A DNA stretch of 64,000 nt from an uncultured Eubacteriales bacterium (GTDB lineage Bacteria > Bacillota > Clostridia > Christensenellales > UMGS416): positions 62,001-126,000 of the forward strand of contig UQLW01000003.1 in the NCBI GenBank assembly GCA_900542005.1, written 5' to 3'. Positions 33,459 through 42,748 of this stretch are shown piece after piece (positions within the stretch are counted from its first letter, which is position 1; each line of letters begins with the position of its first letter). Under the pieces are notes generated by a model. The model was not told the DNA's origin. It saw nothing but the letters and a program-made list of their open reading frames with translations, and did no database searches. Both the position numbers and the translations under genes were made by a program.

Positions 33459-36400
33459 TTACAGGACGGTTTCCTCCGCCAGCTTCTGATAGGTGGTCAG
33501 GCGCTTGGCCGCTTCTTTCTCCGCCTTATGGAAGAGCGTATCGGCCGCATCGGGGAACTGACGCAGCAGGGAGCTGTAACGCACCTCGCCGCGGATGAAG
33601 TCCTGATAGGAGGCCTGAGGCGCCTTGGAATCCAGCGTGAAGGGGTTCTCGCCCTTCTCGGCCAGCGCGGGGTTGAAGCGGTAGAGCTGCCAATAGCCAG
33701 CTTCCACAGCCTTTTTGCCCTCAGCCTGGGACTTGCTCATGTTGATACCATGGTTGATGCAGGGGGCGTAGGCGATGATGAGGGAGGGGCCCGGATAGGC
33801 CTCGGCCTCGGTCATGGCCTTCACCAGCTGGCTCTGATTGGCGCCCATGCAGACGCTGGCCACATACACATAACCATAGGACATGGCCATCAGGCCCAGA
33901 TCCTTCTTGCGGGTGCGCTTGCCGGCGGCGGCGAACTTCGCCACGGAGCCGGTGGGCGTAGCCTTGGAGGACTGGCCGCCGGTGTTGGAATATACCTCGG
34001 TATCCATGACCAGCACGTTCACGTCCTCGCCCATGGCCAGCACATGATCCAGGCCGCCGTAACCGATATCGTAGGCCCAGCCGTCGCCGCCGAAGATCCA
34101 GAGGGACTTCTTGACCATCAGGTCGGACATGGAGGCAATCTCCGCACAGAGCGCGTCGCAATCGCAGCCGCAGTCCTTGCAGCCGTTGACCAGGTTCTTC
34201 AGCGCCTCAGAGGCCAACTTGGAGCCCTCGGCGTTGTCCTTCTCGGCCAGCCACTTATCGCAGATTTCCTTGGCCTCGCCGTCAACCTTCTCGCTGAGCT
34301 GAGCAACCAAGCTGGCAAGACGCTCGCGGCGCTGGGACACAGCCAGGTTCATGCCGAAGCCGAACTCCGCGTTATCCTCGAACAGGGAGTTGGCCCAGGC
34401 GGGACCGTGACCCTTGGCATTGACCGTATAGGGCACGGTGGGGGCGGAGCCGCCGTAGATGGAGGAGCAGCCGGTGGCGTTGGCCACGATCATGCGGTCG
34501 CCGAAGAGCTGCGTGACGAGCTTGACATAGGGGGTCTCGCCGCAGCCGGCGCAAGCGCCGGAGAACTCAAACAGCGGCTGCAGGAACTGGCTGTTCTTGG
34601 GATTGGAATAGTTGAGGTTCAGCTCGGGACGCGGGGCCTTCACAGCGAACTCCCAGTTGGGCTCCTGATCCATCTGCGTGGCCAGGGGCTTCATGGTCAG
34701 CGCCTTCTCGCCCTTCTTGCCGGGGCAGACGTCGGCGCAGTTGCCGCAGCCGGTGCAGTCCAGCGGCGAAACCTGAATGCGGTACTTCAGGCCCGTGAAA
34801 TCCTTGCCGATGGGGTTGAGGGTTTCCATACCGGCAGGCGCAGAGGCCAGCGTCTGCTCCGTGAAGAGGAAGGGACGGATCGTGGCATGGGGGCAAACCA
34901 TGGAACACTGGTTACACTGGATACAGTTGGCCGGGTTCCACATGGGGACGTTGATGGCCACGCCGCGCTTCTCATACTGGGTGGTGCCGGTGGGCACGCG
35001 GCCGGAAGGATCGAAGGCCGATACCGGCAGCTTGTCGCCCTCCTGCGCCAGGATGGGGGCTACGACCGTATCAAAGTATTCGGTGGCCTCTACCTTTACG
35101 GGGACAGCGCCTTCGGTGGTGGTGGCCCAGGATTCGGGCACGGGGATCTCCACCAAGCCGGCAATGGCGTTGTCGACGGCGGCATAGTTCTGCTGTACGA
35201 CAGCGTCGCCCTTCTTGGAGAAGGACTTCTTGATGGCGCCCTTCATGTAGCCCTCGGCCTCCTCATAGGGGATAACCTCGGCCAGCTTGAAGAAGGCAGC
35301 CTGCATGACGGTGGAAACCAGCTTGGAGAGGCCCAGCTCGGTAGCGACCTTCACAGCGTCCAGGTTAAAGAAGCGGGCATGCTTCCGGGCCAGGGCGTTC
35401 TTCACGGAAGCCGGCAGCTGCGTTTCCATCTCCTCAGCCGTCCAGGGGCTGTTGAGCAGGAATACGCCGCCGTCCTTCAGCGCGGAGACCATATCGTACC
35501 GGGTGATATAGCTGGAATTGTGGCAGGCCACAAAGTCGGCATGCTCAATGAGGTAGGGGCTCTGGATGGGCGACTTGCCGAAACGCAGGTGGGAGATGGT
35601 GATGCCGCCGGACTTCTTGGAGTCGTAGGAGAAGTAGCCCTGGGCATACATATCGGTATGATCGCCAATGATCTTGATGGAGTTTTTGTTGGAACCAACC
35701 GTGCCGTCGGAACCGAAGCCCCAGAACATGCAGGACTTGGTGCCCGCAGGAGCGGTGTCGAGCTCCTCGCCGATGGCCAGGGAGGTGCCGGTCACGTCGT
35801 CGACAATACCCACGGTGAAGTGGTTCTTGGCCGGGGCGGCGTCCAGGTTGTCGAATACAGCCTTGACCATGGAAGGCGTGAACTCCTTGGAACCCAGGCC
35901 ATAGCGTCCGCCGACAACGACGTCCATATCGCGGCCCTCTTCGCGCAGGGCGGCGACAACGTCTTCATACAGCGGCTCGCCCAGGGAGCCGGACTCCTTG
36001 GTGCGGTCCAGCACGGCCACCTTCTTGACGGAGGCGGGGATGGCCTTCACAAAGGCCGCAGCGCTGAAGGGACGGTACAGGCGAACCTTGATGGCGCCAA
36101 CCTTCTCTCCGCGGGCGGTCAGGTACTGGATGGTCTCCTCGGCCACGTCGCAGCCAGAGCCCATCAGCACGATGACCTTATCGGCGTCGGGCGCGCCGAC
36201 GTAATCAAAGATGTGATATTCACGGCCGGTGATATCCTTCACCTTGCCCATCACGGTTTCTACGATGCCGGGTACGGCGTCATAGTATTTGTTGGCAGCT
36301 TCGCGGCCCTGGAAGTAGATATCGGGGTTCTGCGCGGTGCCCTGCTGATGGGGATGCTCAGGATTCAGAGCGCGGGCGCGGAAGGCCTCGATCTTGTCCA

Positions 36401-36986
36401 TGGGCACCAGGGGCTTCATTTCGTCATAGGTGATGCCGTCGATCTTCTGAACCTCATGGCTGGTGCGGAAGCCGTCGAAGAAATGCAGGAAGGGGATGGA
36501 GGACTCCAGCGTGGATACATGGGCCACCAGCGCCATATCCATCGCTTCCTGGACGGAGGCGGAGGCCAGCATGGCGAATCCGGTCTGACGGCAGGCCATG
36601 ACGTCGGAATGGTCGCCGAAAATGGACAGCGCATGATAGGCCAGAGCACGGGCGGAAACATGGAACACGCAGGGCATGAGCTCGCCGGCGATCTTGTACA
36701 TGTTGGGGATCATCAGCAGCAGGCCCTGGGAGGCGGTGAAGGTGGTGGTGAGGGCGCCGGCAGCCAGGGAACCGTGCACGGCGCCGGCAGCGCCGGCCTC
36801 CGACTGCATTTCGGTAATCTTCATCTGCTGGCCGAAGAGGTTCTTCTGGCCATAGGCCGACCAGGTATCGGACTGCTCAGCCATGGGAGAAGACGGGGTA
36901 ATGGGGTAGATGGCGGCTACATCGCTGAACGCATACGCGACATGCGCTGTGGCTGTATTGCCATCTACTGTCATTTTTTGGGGCAT
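33459..36986 (-). CDS. nifJ: Pyruvate:ferredoxin (flavodoxin) oxidoreductase
   Basis: The 1175-residue single-chain enzyme oxidises pyruvate to acetyl-CoA and CO2, reducing ferredoxin, the central step of anaerobic fermentation. Domains run in the standard order. These are the TPP pyrimidine-binding domain (ITPSSPMAEQSD start), domain II and III with EPLYEDVVAAL, and a two-cluster ferredoxin domain (NCIQCNQCSMVCPH and LDCTGCGNCADVCP). A TPP domain follows with GACAGCGETPY, GDGWAYDIGYGG and EVYSNTGGQSSKATP. Length is normal and all cluster cysteines are present. GGAGG precedes the ATG. It is monocistronic and probably supplies electrons to the hydrogenase at 62223. Confidence 0.97.
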   Translation of the reverse strand: MPQKMTVDGNTATAHVAYAFSDVAAIYPITPSSPMAEQSDTWSAYGQKNLFGQQMKITEMQSEAGAAGAVHGSLAAGALTTTFTASQGLLLMIPNMYKIAGELMPCVFHVSARALAYHALSIFGDHSDVMACRQTGFAMLASASVQEAMDMALVAHVSTLESSIPFLHFFDGFRTSHEVQKIDGITYDEMKPLVPMDKIEAFRARALNPEHPHQQGTAQNPDIYFQGREAANKYYDAVPGIVETVMGKVKDITGREYHIFDYVGAPDADKVIVLMGSGCDVAEETIQYLTARGEKVGAIKVRLYRPFSAAAFVKAIPASVKKVAVLDRTKESGSLGEPLYEDVVAALREEGRDMDVVVGGRYGLGSKEFTPSMVKAVFDNLDAAPAKNHFTVGIVDDVTGTSLAIGEELDTAPAGTKSCMFWGFGSDGTVGSNKNSIKIIGDHTDMYAQGYFSYDSKKSGGITISHLRFGKSPIQSPYLIEHADFVACHNSSYITRYDMVSALKDGGVFLLNSPWTAEEMETQLPASVKNALARKHARFFNLDAVKVATELGLSKLVSTVMQAAFFKLAEVIPYEEAEGYMKGAIKKSFSKKGDAVVQQNYAAVDNAIAGLVEIPVPESWATTTEGAVPVKVEATEYFDTVVAPILAQEGDKLPVSAFDPSGRVPTGTTQYEKRGVAINVPMWNPANCIQCNQCSMVCPHATIRPFLFTEQTLASAPAGMETLNPIGKDFTGLKYRIQVSPLDCTGCGNCADVCPGKKGEKALTMKPLATQMDQEPNWEFAVKAPRPELNLNYSNPKNSQFLQPLFEFSGACAGCGETPYVKLVTQLFGDRMIVANATGCSSIYGGSAPTVPYTVNAKGHGPAWANSLFEDNAEFGFGMNLAVSQRRERLASLVAQLSEKVDGEAKEICDKWLAEKDNAEGSKLASEALKNLVNGCKDCGCDCDALCAEIASMSDLMVKKSLWIFGGDGWAYDIGYGGLDHVLAMGEDVNVLVMDTEVYSNTGGQSSKATPTGSVAKFAAAGKRTRKKDLGLMAMSYGYVYVASVCMGANQSQLVKAMTEAEAYPGPSLIIAYAPCINHGINMSKSQAEGKKAVEAGYWQLYRFNPALAEKGENPFTLDSKAPQASYQDFIRGEVRYSSLLRQFPDAADTLFHKAEKEAAKRLTTYQKLAEETVL

Positions 36987-37073
36987 GGTATTTTCCTCCT
37001 TTGTATCCTTTCAAGGCTAAAGATACGCAATGGATTTGGAGACAGGGCGAAAACCGCGCTGCCTCATTAAATT

Positions 37074-37103
37074 ATTATAAGCACAATACTCCCGCTTCGT
37101 CAA
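37074..37103 (-). promoter_or_regulatory. Promoter of the PFOR gene
   Basis: On the minus strand TTGACG (37098-37103) and TATAAT (37074-37079) are spaced by 18 bases. The leader to the PFOR start is about 80 bases. Confidence 0.8.
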
Positions 37104-37197
37104 GGTGCGGGCCGTAAAATCGCGCCTTTTGTGCGTTTATTCTATATACCCACAGAAGCGGAGGCAGAAAAGGTCCGGCCGCCGGCTGCGCACCCGC

Positions 37198-37226
37198 TTG
37201 TTGACCGTGTGCAAGTATGGTAGAAT
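37198..37226 (+). promoter_or_regulatory. Promoter of hisC-sfsA
   Basis: TTGTTG (37198-37203) and TAGAAT (37221-37226) are spaced by 17 bases, 29 bases before the hisC start. Confidence 0.6.
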
Positions 37227-37254
37227 AACAAAAAACGAAGGAAAAGAACCAGCC

Positions 37255-38340
37255 ATGAACAGTTATCTGAGCCCCTTGGCCCAATCCCTTGTGCCCTATG
37301 TGCCCGGCGAGCAGCCTACGGACCGCCGGTATATCAAGCTGAATACCAACGAAAACCCATATCCTCCGTCTCCGGCGGTTGCGCCGGCGGTGGAGCAGAT
37401 CCTCCGGGAAGGAAGCCTGCGCAAGTATTCCCGTCCTGAGTGCGAGCCGCTGCGGGAGCTGGTGGCCCGGCAGCAGGGCTTCCCCTCCAGGGATTATGTG
37501 TATTTTGCCAACGGCTCCGACGAGGTGCTGGCCTTTTGCTTTGCCGCTTTCTTCGCCGGGCGGAAGGAGCCGGTGCGTTTTGCCGATATTACCTACAGCT
37601 TTTATCCTGTTTACTGCGACCTGTTTTCCATCCCCTACCGGAAGGTTCCGCTTAGGGAGGACTTTACCCTCTCAGTAGCCGACTATGAGGGGCCGGGCGG
37701 CGGGATTATCATCGCCAATCCTAACGCGCCTACCGCACTGGCGCTGGCCGAGGATGAGCTGCGTGGCTTAATCGCCAGCCACCCCCAGGAGGTGGTCCTG
37801 GTGGATGAGGCCTATGCTGCCTTTTCTAGGTCAAGCTGCGCCGCGTGGGTGATGGAATACCCCAACCTGATTGTGACCCGTACGCTCAGCAAATCCCACG
37901 CGCTGGCGGGGCTGCGGGTGGGATACTGCATGGCCCAGCCCCACCTGATCGAGGGCGTGGTACGGGTTAAGAACTCCTTTAATTCCTATTCGGTGGACGC
38001 GCTTGCCCAGGCGGCGGCCTATCAGGCGCTGGACGACCAGGCCTACCACCAGGAGATGACGGATCGGGTCATCGCAACAAGGAACCGTTTTATGGCCCGG
38101 CTTCGCCAGATGGGCTTTTATGGGCCGGACTCCCAGGCCAACTTTATCTTTGCAGCGCACCCGCGCTTTTCAGGAGCTCATCTGGCGGCTGCCCTGCGCC
38201 AGGAGGGCATCCTGGTGCGGCACTTTGCCCAGCCGGAGCGGATTGAGCCGTATCTTCGCATCACCATCGGCACCGATGGGGAGATGGAGCAGGTGGCGGC
38301 CGCCCTGGAGCGTATCCTGGCCTGCGGTGAGGAAAAATGA
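37255..38340 (+). CDS. hisC: Histidinol-phosphate aminotransferase family protein
   Basis: The 361-residue PLP enzyme belongs to the class I/II aminotransferases and matches HisC, which makes histidinol phosphate in histidine synthesis. Marks are KLNTNENPYPPSP at the start, FANGSDEVL, the NPNAPTA segment, VDEAYAAF, and the PLP lysine in TLSKSHALAGLRVGY. Related threonine-phosphate decarboxylases cannot be fully excluded. No other his genes are nearby. ATG 37255 follows GAAGGAAAAG; the open frame extends upstream to 37105, but the promoter lies there. The stop overlaps a possible sfsA start by ATGA. Confidence 0.88.
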   Translation: MNSYLSPLAQSLVPYVPGEQPTDRRYIKLNTNENPYPPSPAVAPAVEQILREGSLRKYSRPECEPLRELVARQQGFPSRDYVYFANGSDEVLAFCFAAFFAGRKEPVRFADITYSFYPVYCDLFSIPYRKVPLREDFTLSVADYEGPGGGIIIANPNAPTALALAEDELRGLIASHPQEVVLVDEAYAAFSRSSCAAWVMEYPNLIVTRTLSKSHALAGLRVGYCMAQPHLIEGVVRVKNSFNSYSVDALAQAAAYQALDDQAYHQEMTDRVIATRNRFMARLRQMGFYGPDSQANFIFAAHPRFSGAHLAAALRQEGILVRHFAQPERIEPYLRITIGTDGEMEQVAAALERILACGEEK

Positions 38341-38447
38341 CCCGGAGCAGCAGCCAGGGAAAAAGGATGTCCCCGCCATCCGGCGGGCATATCCGCCCGG
38401 AAGAGGGGCAAGATAGCCGGGAAAGCGGGGCACGGGAGGGCCTGTGG

Positions 38448-39134
38448 ATGCCGCTTGCGCTGGAGGACGCGGTTTTCCTGCAGCGGCTCAGCCGTTTTTC
38501 CGCCCGCGTCCTGTGGCGGGACCAGGAGGTGCTGGCCCATGTCCCCAACTCGGGGAGGCTGCGGGAGCTGCTGGCGCCCGGCGTACGGGCGCGCGTGCGC
38601 CCCGGCGGGGGCCCCAAGACGGCCTGCCGCCTGATGATGGTGGAGCACCAGCAGGCATGGGCGCTGATCGACGCCCATCTGACCAACGACATCCTGGAAT
38701 ATGCGGTACGGGCCGGCTGGCTGATGCCGGACCCCTTTGACCTGCGGCGGGAGGTACGATACGCGGGCAGCCGCCTGGACCTTGGCTGCCGCAATGGGGA
38801 GGGGTTTCATCTGGTGGAGGCCAAATGTGTAACCTTGATCCAGGATGGCCTGGCACTTTTTCCCGATGCGCCGACGCAGCGGGGGGCCCGGCATTTACGG
38901 GAGCTGGCCAGCGCGCAGCGGGCGGGGCTGAAGGGCCACGTCGCCTTTTTTGTGCAGCAGCCGGGCGCCCGGGCGTTTGCGGCGAACCGGGCGATGGATC
39001 CCGCCTTTGCCGATGCGCTGGAGCAGGCGGCTGCAGCAGGCGTTGCGGTGCATGTCATCCAATGCCGGATTGCGCCAGACGGGGTAGGGCTTTGCGGCAG
39101 GCTGCCCCTTGCCGCAAGGGACGGCACTTTTTAG
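38448..39134 (+). CDS. sfsA: SfsA family DNA-binding/sugar fermentation stimulation protein
   Basis: The 228-residue protein matches SfsA over its length: LWRDQEVLAHVPNSGRLRELL, the NDILEYAVRAGWL helix, the VEAKCVTL strand of its nuclease-like fold, FPDAPTQRGARHLREL and a C-terminal IAPDGVGL. SfsA is named for stimulating maltose use in E. coli; its core resembles PD-(D/E)XK nucleases, and its true biochemical role is unsettled. I prefer ATG 38448 (GGGAGG 8 bases upstream, matching family length). An ATG at 38337, overlapping the hisC stop, would add 37 unrelated residues. Confidence 0.88.
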   Translation: MPLALEDAVFLQRLSRFSARVLWRDQEVLAHVPNSGRLRELLAPGVRARVRPGGGPKTACRLMMVEHQQAWALIDAHLTNDILEYAVRAGWLMPDPFDLRREVRYAGSRLDLGCRNGEGFHLVEAKCVTLIQDGLALFPDAPTQRGARHLRELASAQRAGLKGHVAFFVQQPGARAFAANRAMDPAFADALEQAAAAGVAVHVIQCRIAPDGVGLCGRLPLAARDGTF

Positions 39135-39144
39135 CGGCGAGTTC

Positions 39145-39173
39145 TTGTGCAATTCATCTGCCTGCGGTATAAT
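39145..39173 (+). promoter_or_regulatory. Promoter of the division gene cluster
   Basis: TTGTGC (39145-39150) and TATAAT (39168-39173) are spaced by 17 bases, 60 bases before the HlyD-like gene. Confidence 0.75.
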
Positions 39174-39233
39174 GAACAAATCAAAAGTCGACATAATCTG
39201 CATCAGCAGTTGGTTTATGATAGGGGGTAGGAC

Positions 39234-40442
39234 ATGGCCTACAACAGCAAAAGGCGTGTAAGAATCAAGCCCCGCTTTTATATCATCCTAGGCGTGGTTC
39301 TTTTTTTGGTTATATGGGGAATTTCTTCCCTTTTTAAGGGAATCCGGGGCGTAACGGTTCAGTGGGGCGGCCTGGAGACCGACCGTAATGTGACGGCGAT
39401 TGTGATCCGCGACGAAAAGGTGGTCCGTTCAGAGAGCTATGCCAGAGTGAACTGCCTGGTAGCGGAGGGCGAGGTCGTGGAGGCCGGCGTGCCGGTGGCC
39501 GAGCTGTATACCTCTGGTTATTCGGAAAAGGATCTGCAGAATCTGATCACCCTGCAGAAAACCATCAAGGAGTACCAGCAGAACAATATCCTCAAGAACA
39601 TCGTGGATGCAACGCTGGAGGAATACAACCAGAAGATCAGCGATAAGCTGGAGGAAATCTCCCAGGCGTCCAGCTCCACCAAGGTGCAGAACCTGCTGGT
39701 GCTGGAGCATGAGCTTTCCGAGCTGATGAGCCAGCGCCAGGCTTACATGAAGCAGATCGTGATGCCGGACGACCAGCTGAACAGCCTGTATCAGCAGGAG
39801 GCCGAGCTGCAGGCGAAAATCGACGCCAACAAGCAGGTGATCGGGCTGACGGAAAAGGCTGCCGTCAGCTTTTTCCTGGATGGCTATGAGGATACGCTGA
39901 ACGCCGATACGCTGGATTCGCTTTCGGTCAAGTCCATTGAACAGGTGTGCAAGGAAATTGCCGCCTACGGCGATTTCCCCGGGCAGAGCAATGGGCCGGT
40001 GAACGCCAATGAGCCGTTGCTTCGGGCGGTTAACGACGAGCATTGGTATCTGGCCTTTACCCTGCCGGCTAAGGAGAACGCACTGGTCGAGGGCGCGAGC
40101 TGCGAAATGACGCTGGAGGGGTATAACGACGACCTGATTACCGCCAAGGTCCATAAGGTCAAGACGGAGGGCAGGACGGCGCTGGTCGTTCTGGAGGTGG
40201 AGCGCCCCCTGGGGGCGATGCTGCGGCTGCGGAAGATATCCGCCCATATCGGGCGCAATGCCGAAGGGTTTAAGGTGCCGCTTGGCGCAATTCGCGGCGG
40301 CGACACGGTGCGGGTGGTAACCGACCAGGGACAGGCGGATGTAAAGATCGAGATCGTTGCCAGCAATAGCTCCCATGCCATTATCCGGCAGGCTGACGGC
40401 GGCAATACGCTGGCACTGAATCAGAAGTTGGTGATGCCATGA
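39234..40442 (+). CDS. HlyD-like membrane protein heading the division cluster
   Basis: The 402-residue protein has a basic N-terminus, one membrane helix (residues 16-34) and a long external part. It resembles HlyD/MFP adaptors: a barrel-sandwich-like strand pair (RVNCLVAEGEVVEAGVPVAELY), an alpha-helical hairpin (about 95-210) and a second beta domain ending in VPLGAIRGGDTVRVV. No pump gene is near. It is followed, with overlap, by yggS, so it belongs to the yggS-sepF-yggT-ylmH-divIVA transcription unit. A role in envelope or division is inferred only from context. Confidence 0.8.
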   Translation: MAYNSKRRVRIKPRFYIILGVVLFLVIWGISSLFKGIRGVTVQWGGLETDRNVTAIVIRDEKVVRSESYARVNCLVAEGEVVEAGVPVAELYTSGYSEKDLQNLITLQKTIKEYQQNNILKNIVDATLEEYNQKISDKLEEISQASSSTKVQNLLVLEHELSELMSQRQAYMKQIVMPDDQLNSLYQQEAELQAKIDANKQVIGLTEKAAVSFFLDGYEDTLNADTLDSLSVKSIEQVCKEIAAYGDFPGQSNGPVNANEPLLRAVNDEHWYLAFTLPAKENALVEGASCEMTLEGYNDDLITAKVHKVKTEGRTALVVLEVERPLGAMLRLRKISAHIGRNAEGFKVPLGAIRGGDTVRVVTDQGQADVKIEIVASNSSHAIIRQADGGNTLALNQKLVMP

Positions 40443-41113
40443 TGAATCAAGAAACAGTGGAACGGCTGCAGGCCGTACGTCAAAACATTGACCTTGCCCG
40501 CCAGGGCAGGCCGGTCACCCTGATTGCGGTGAGCAAATTTGTCCCCCCGGAACGGATGCGCCCTGTCTATGAGGCCGGGGTGATCGACTTCGGTGAGAAC
40601 TATCCGCAGCATTTGTCGGAAAAATGGGAACAATTCCCGGAAGCAAATTGGCATATGATTGGACAAATGCAGTTAAATAAGGTAAAATATCTTATCGGGA
40701 AGGTAAAGCTGATCCAGTCGGTGGATCGCGCCCCCCTTGTTGATGAGATCGAAAAGCGGGCGGCATCCCGGGAAATGGTGCAGCAGGTGCTGTTGCAGGT
40801 GAACATCGGCCGGGAAGAGCAGAAGGGCGGCGTGGACCCGGACGGGCTGGAGGCGCTGCTGGCCTACGCGGCTGAAAAGGCGCACATCCGCGTGAAGGGG
40901 CTCATGGCGATCCCGCCGGCCGGCGAGGAGGCTTCGCCCTACTTTGCGGCCATGTCCCGGTTATTTGAGCGGTTCCACGCTGTGGACAGCCGGGTTGACA
41001 TGGAGATCCTTTCTATGGGTATGTCCCACGACTATGAGCGGGCCATTCAATATGGCGCGAATATGGTGCGCGTGGGTACGGCGATCTTCGGCCCGCGGCA
41101 GACTAAGGTATAG
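40439..41113 (+). CDS. yggS: YggS family pyridoxal phosphate homeostasis protein
   Basis: The 224-residue protein is the PLP-binding YggS/PROSC family, which buffers pyridoxal 5'-phosphate and influences amino acid pools. The PLP lysine is in LIAVSKFVPP. Other family segments are FGENYPQ, HMIGQMQLNKVKYL, LLQVNIGREEQKGG and SMGMSHDYERAIQYGANMVRVGTAIFG. The start overlaps the HlyD-like stop. sepF follows after 13 bases. Confidence 0.93.
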   Translation: MMNQETVERLQAVRQNIDLARQGRPVTLIAVSKFVPPERMRPVYEAGVIDFGENYPQHLSEKWEQFPEANWHMIGQMQLNKVKYLIGKVKLIQSVDRAPLVDEIEKRAASREMVQQVLLQVNIGREEQKGGVDPDGLEALLAYAAEKAHIRVKGLMAIPPAGEEASPYFAAMSRLFERFHAVDSRVDMEILSMGMSHDYERAIQYGANMVRVGTAIFGPRQTKV

Positions 41114-41126
41114 GAGGCAGGTTTGA

Positions 41127-41660
41127 ATGGCCAATAAGGGAATGAAAAAATTCCTTAATATCATAGGCTTTGGCGACGATGGGGATGAATATTACGATCA
41201 GCCGGCGTATACACCCCCGCCCCGTGTGGTGCAGCAGGATAAGCGCAGGCCTTCGGCGGCGGGTGGTTCGCGCTCCAGCGCCAGTTACGCGCCCCGGGAA
41301 AAGAGCGCGCCCCGCACGGAGAGCAGAACCCTGAACATGCCCAACATGGCTTCGGCCAGCGACGCTGTGCGCATGGTGGTGCTGCAGCCCCAGTCCATGG
41401 AGGATACCCAGACCGTGATCGATAACCTGCGCCTGGGGAAGCCGGTGATTGTGAACCTGGAAAACCTGCAGAGCGAAGCGGCCCAGCGGCTGCTGGACTT
41501 TATTTCCGGAGCGATTTATGCGCTGGAGGGCAACATCCGCAAGGTATCCAGGGGCATCTTCCTGCTGGCGCCGGACGGCGTGGATATTTCAGGGAATATC
41601 GCCTCGTCCTTTGCTTCCAATATCCGCAAATCGGATACGCCGTCACGCCGCTATGAATAA
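41127..41660 (+). CDS. sepF: Cell division protein SepF
   Basis: The 177-residue protein matches SepF, which tethers FtsZ to the membrane at the division septum. It has an N-terminal helix (KGMKKFLNIIGFGDD), likely the amphipathic membrane anchor. A disordered basic linker follows, then the conserved C-terminal domain from about residue 73 (RMVVLQPQSMEDTQTVIDNL, KPVIVNLENL, AQRLLDFISGAIYAL). The end RKVSRGIFLLAPDGVDISG is the typical final strand. AGGAGG lies before the ATG. Confidence 0.95.
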   Translation: MANKGMKKFLNIIGFGDDGDEYYDQPAYTPPPRVVQQDKRRPSAAGGSRSSASYAPREKSAPRTESRTLNMPNMASASDAVRMVVLQPQSMEDTQTVIDNLRLGKPVIVNLENLQSEAAQRLLDFISGAIYALEGNIRKVSRGIFLLAPDGVDISGNIASSFASNIRKSDTPSRRYE

Positions 41661-41670
41661 GGAGTAACGG

Positions 41671-41976
41671 ATGCTTATGTTAACAACCATCCACGGGATT
41701 GGCCTGCAGGCGCTGCTTATCCTGGTAAAGCTGCTGCAGCTGTATTCCTATGTGTTCGTAGCCGACGCTATTTTAAGCTGGTTTCTCCGGCCGGGTAACA
41801 AGCTGCGTTCTGTGCTCATTTTCCTGACGGAGCCCCTGGTGTCGCTTTTCCGCCCGCTGGAGAGGCGGATCCTGCGTAATTCCATGTTCCCCATTTCGTT
41901 GGCGCATCTTTTTGCCTTTTTCTTTCTGCAAATTCTGCAGTATGTCCTTTACCGGATCATCATTTTCGTGCTATAG
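41671..41976 (+). CDS. yggT: YggT family membrane protein
   Basis: The 101-residue protein has two membrane helices and the YggT signature between them: DAILSWFLRPGNKLRS, then LVSLFRPLERRILRN. YggT (YlmG) proteins are linked to division and osmotic behaviour, with no fixed biochemical role. It starts 10 bases after sepF and ends 2 bases before ylmH, in the usual cluster order. Confidence 0.9.
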   Translation: MLMLTTIHGIGLQALLILVKLLQLYSYVFVADAILSWFLRPGNKLRSVLIFLTEPLVSLFRPLERRILRNSMFPISLAHLFAFFFLQILQYVLYRIIIFVL

Positions 41977-41978
41977 TA

Positions 41979-42731
41979 ATGGCGATGGATGAAGCAAGGT
42001 GGCTGTCTGTACGGCTGGAGGAGCTTGCCCGCCGGGCAGCCGGGCGTTGGGTTTGCGCCTTTACGCTGTTCCTTGACCCGGCGCAGCTTGGCTTAGCTCA
42101 AAAGGCGGCGCGGGAGGCCGGCGCCCAGGCGGTTGCCTGGGGCGGGTATCCCGAGGCGGAGCGTCAGCTCTGCGCCTTCTTGCCCGAGGTCTGGGGTGAG
42201 GAAATCTCCTGGCCCCTGGCGGCGGTGGTGATCCGCTGGAACCGGCGGTTTGCCCAGCCAGGGCACCGGGACTTGTTGGGATCGCTGATGGCTTTGGGCT
42301 TTAAGCGAGAGGTATTGGGCGATATTTTGGTTTTTGATGATCGTGCGGTCTGTTTCGTTCACGATTCAGCCGCTGATTATATTACGGCGAACCTTGAGCG
42401 GGTGGGCGGTGCAACGGTTACCGCCAGCCGCGAACCGATGTCGGAGCTGGCGCTTCCGGAACCGGATTGGACGCCAAGATCCGCGACGGTGGCGTCGCTG
42501 CGGCTTGACGCAGTGGCGGCAGCCGCCTTTCAGAGCGCCCGGGGCGTGCTTCAGGAAGCATGCGCCCAAGGAATGGTTAAACTGAACCATGTGCCTGAAA
42601 CGAGGCCGGATATCAAGGTCAAAGAGGGGGATGTGATCTCCTTTCGGGGGCATGGACGAGTGGTGCTGGAACAGGTGGGCGGAGTCACCAAAAAGAACCG
42701 GATTCATATTCAATTGTTATGCACAAAATAG
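41979..42731 (+). CDS. ylmH: YlmH family RNA-binding protein with S4 domain
   Basis: The 250-residue protein matches YlmH: an N-terminal domain (FLDPAQLGLAQKAARE, GGYPEAERQLCAF), a central segment (LGSLMALGFKREVLGDI) and a C-terminal S4 RNA-binding domain (about 180-245, LRLDAVAAAAFQSARG, VKLNH, VKEGDVISFRGHGRVVL). Bacillus YlmH binds the ribosome and acts in quality control of stalled large subunits. It starts 2 bases after yggT, so translation is probably coupled, since no clear ribosome site is visible. Confidence 0.92.
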   Translation: MAMDEARWLSVRLEELARRAAGRWVCAFTLFLDPAQLGLAQKAAREAGAQAVAWGGYPEAERQLCAFLPEVWGEEISWPLAAVVIRWNRRFAQPGHRDLLGSLMALGFKREVLGDILVFDDRAVCFVHDSAADYITANLERVGGATVTASREPMSELALPEPDWTPRSATVASLRLDAVAAAAFQSARGVLQEACAQGMVKLNHVPETRPDIKVKEGDVISFRGHGRVVLEQVGGVTKKNRIHIQLLCTK

Positions 42732-42748
42732 GACAGGGGGAGTCTAAA

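Noticed and set aside
33528..37070. A 1180-codon open frame antisense to PFOR
   Set aside because: It mirrors the PFOR gene almost exactly and arises from the codon bias of a GC-rich gene; its product is Gly/His/Leu-rich without motifs.
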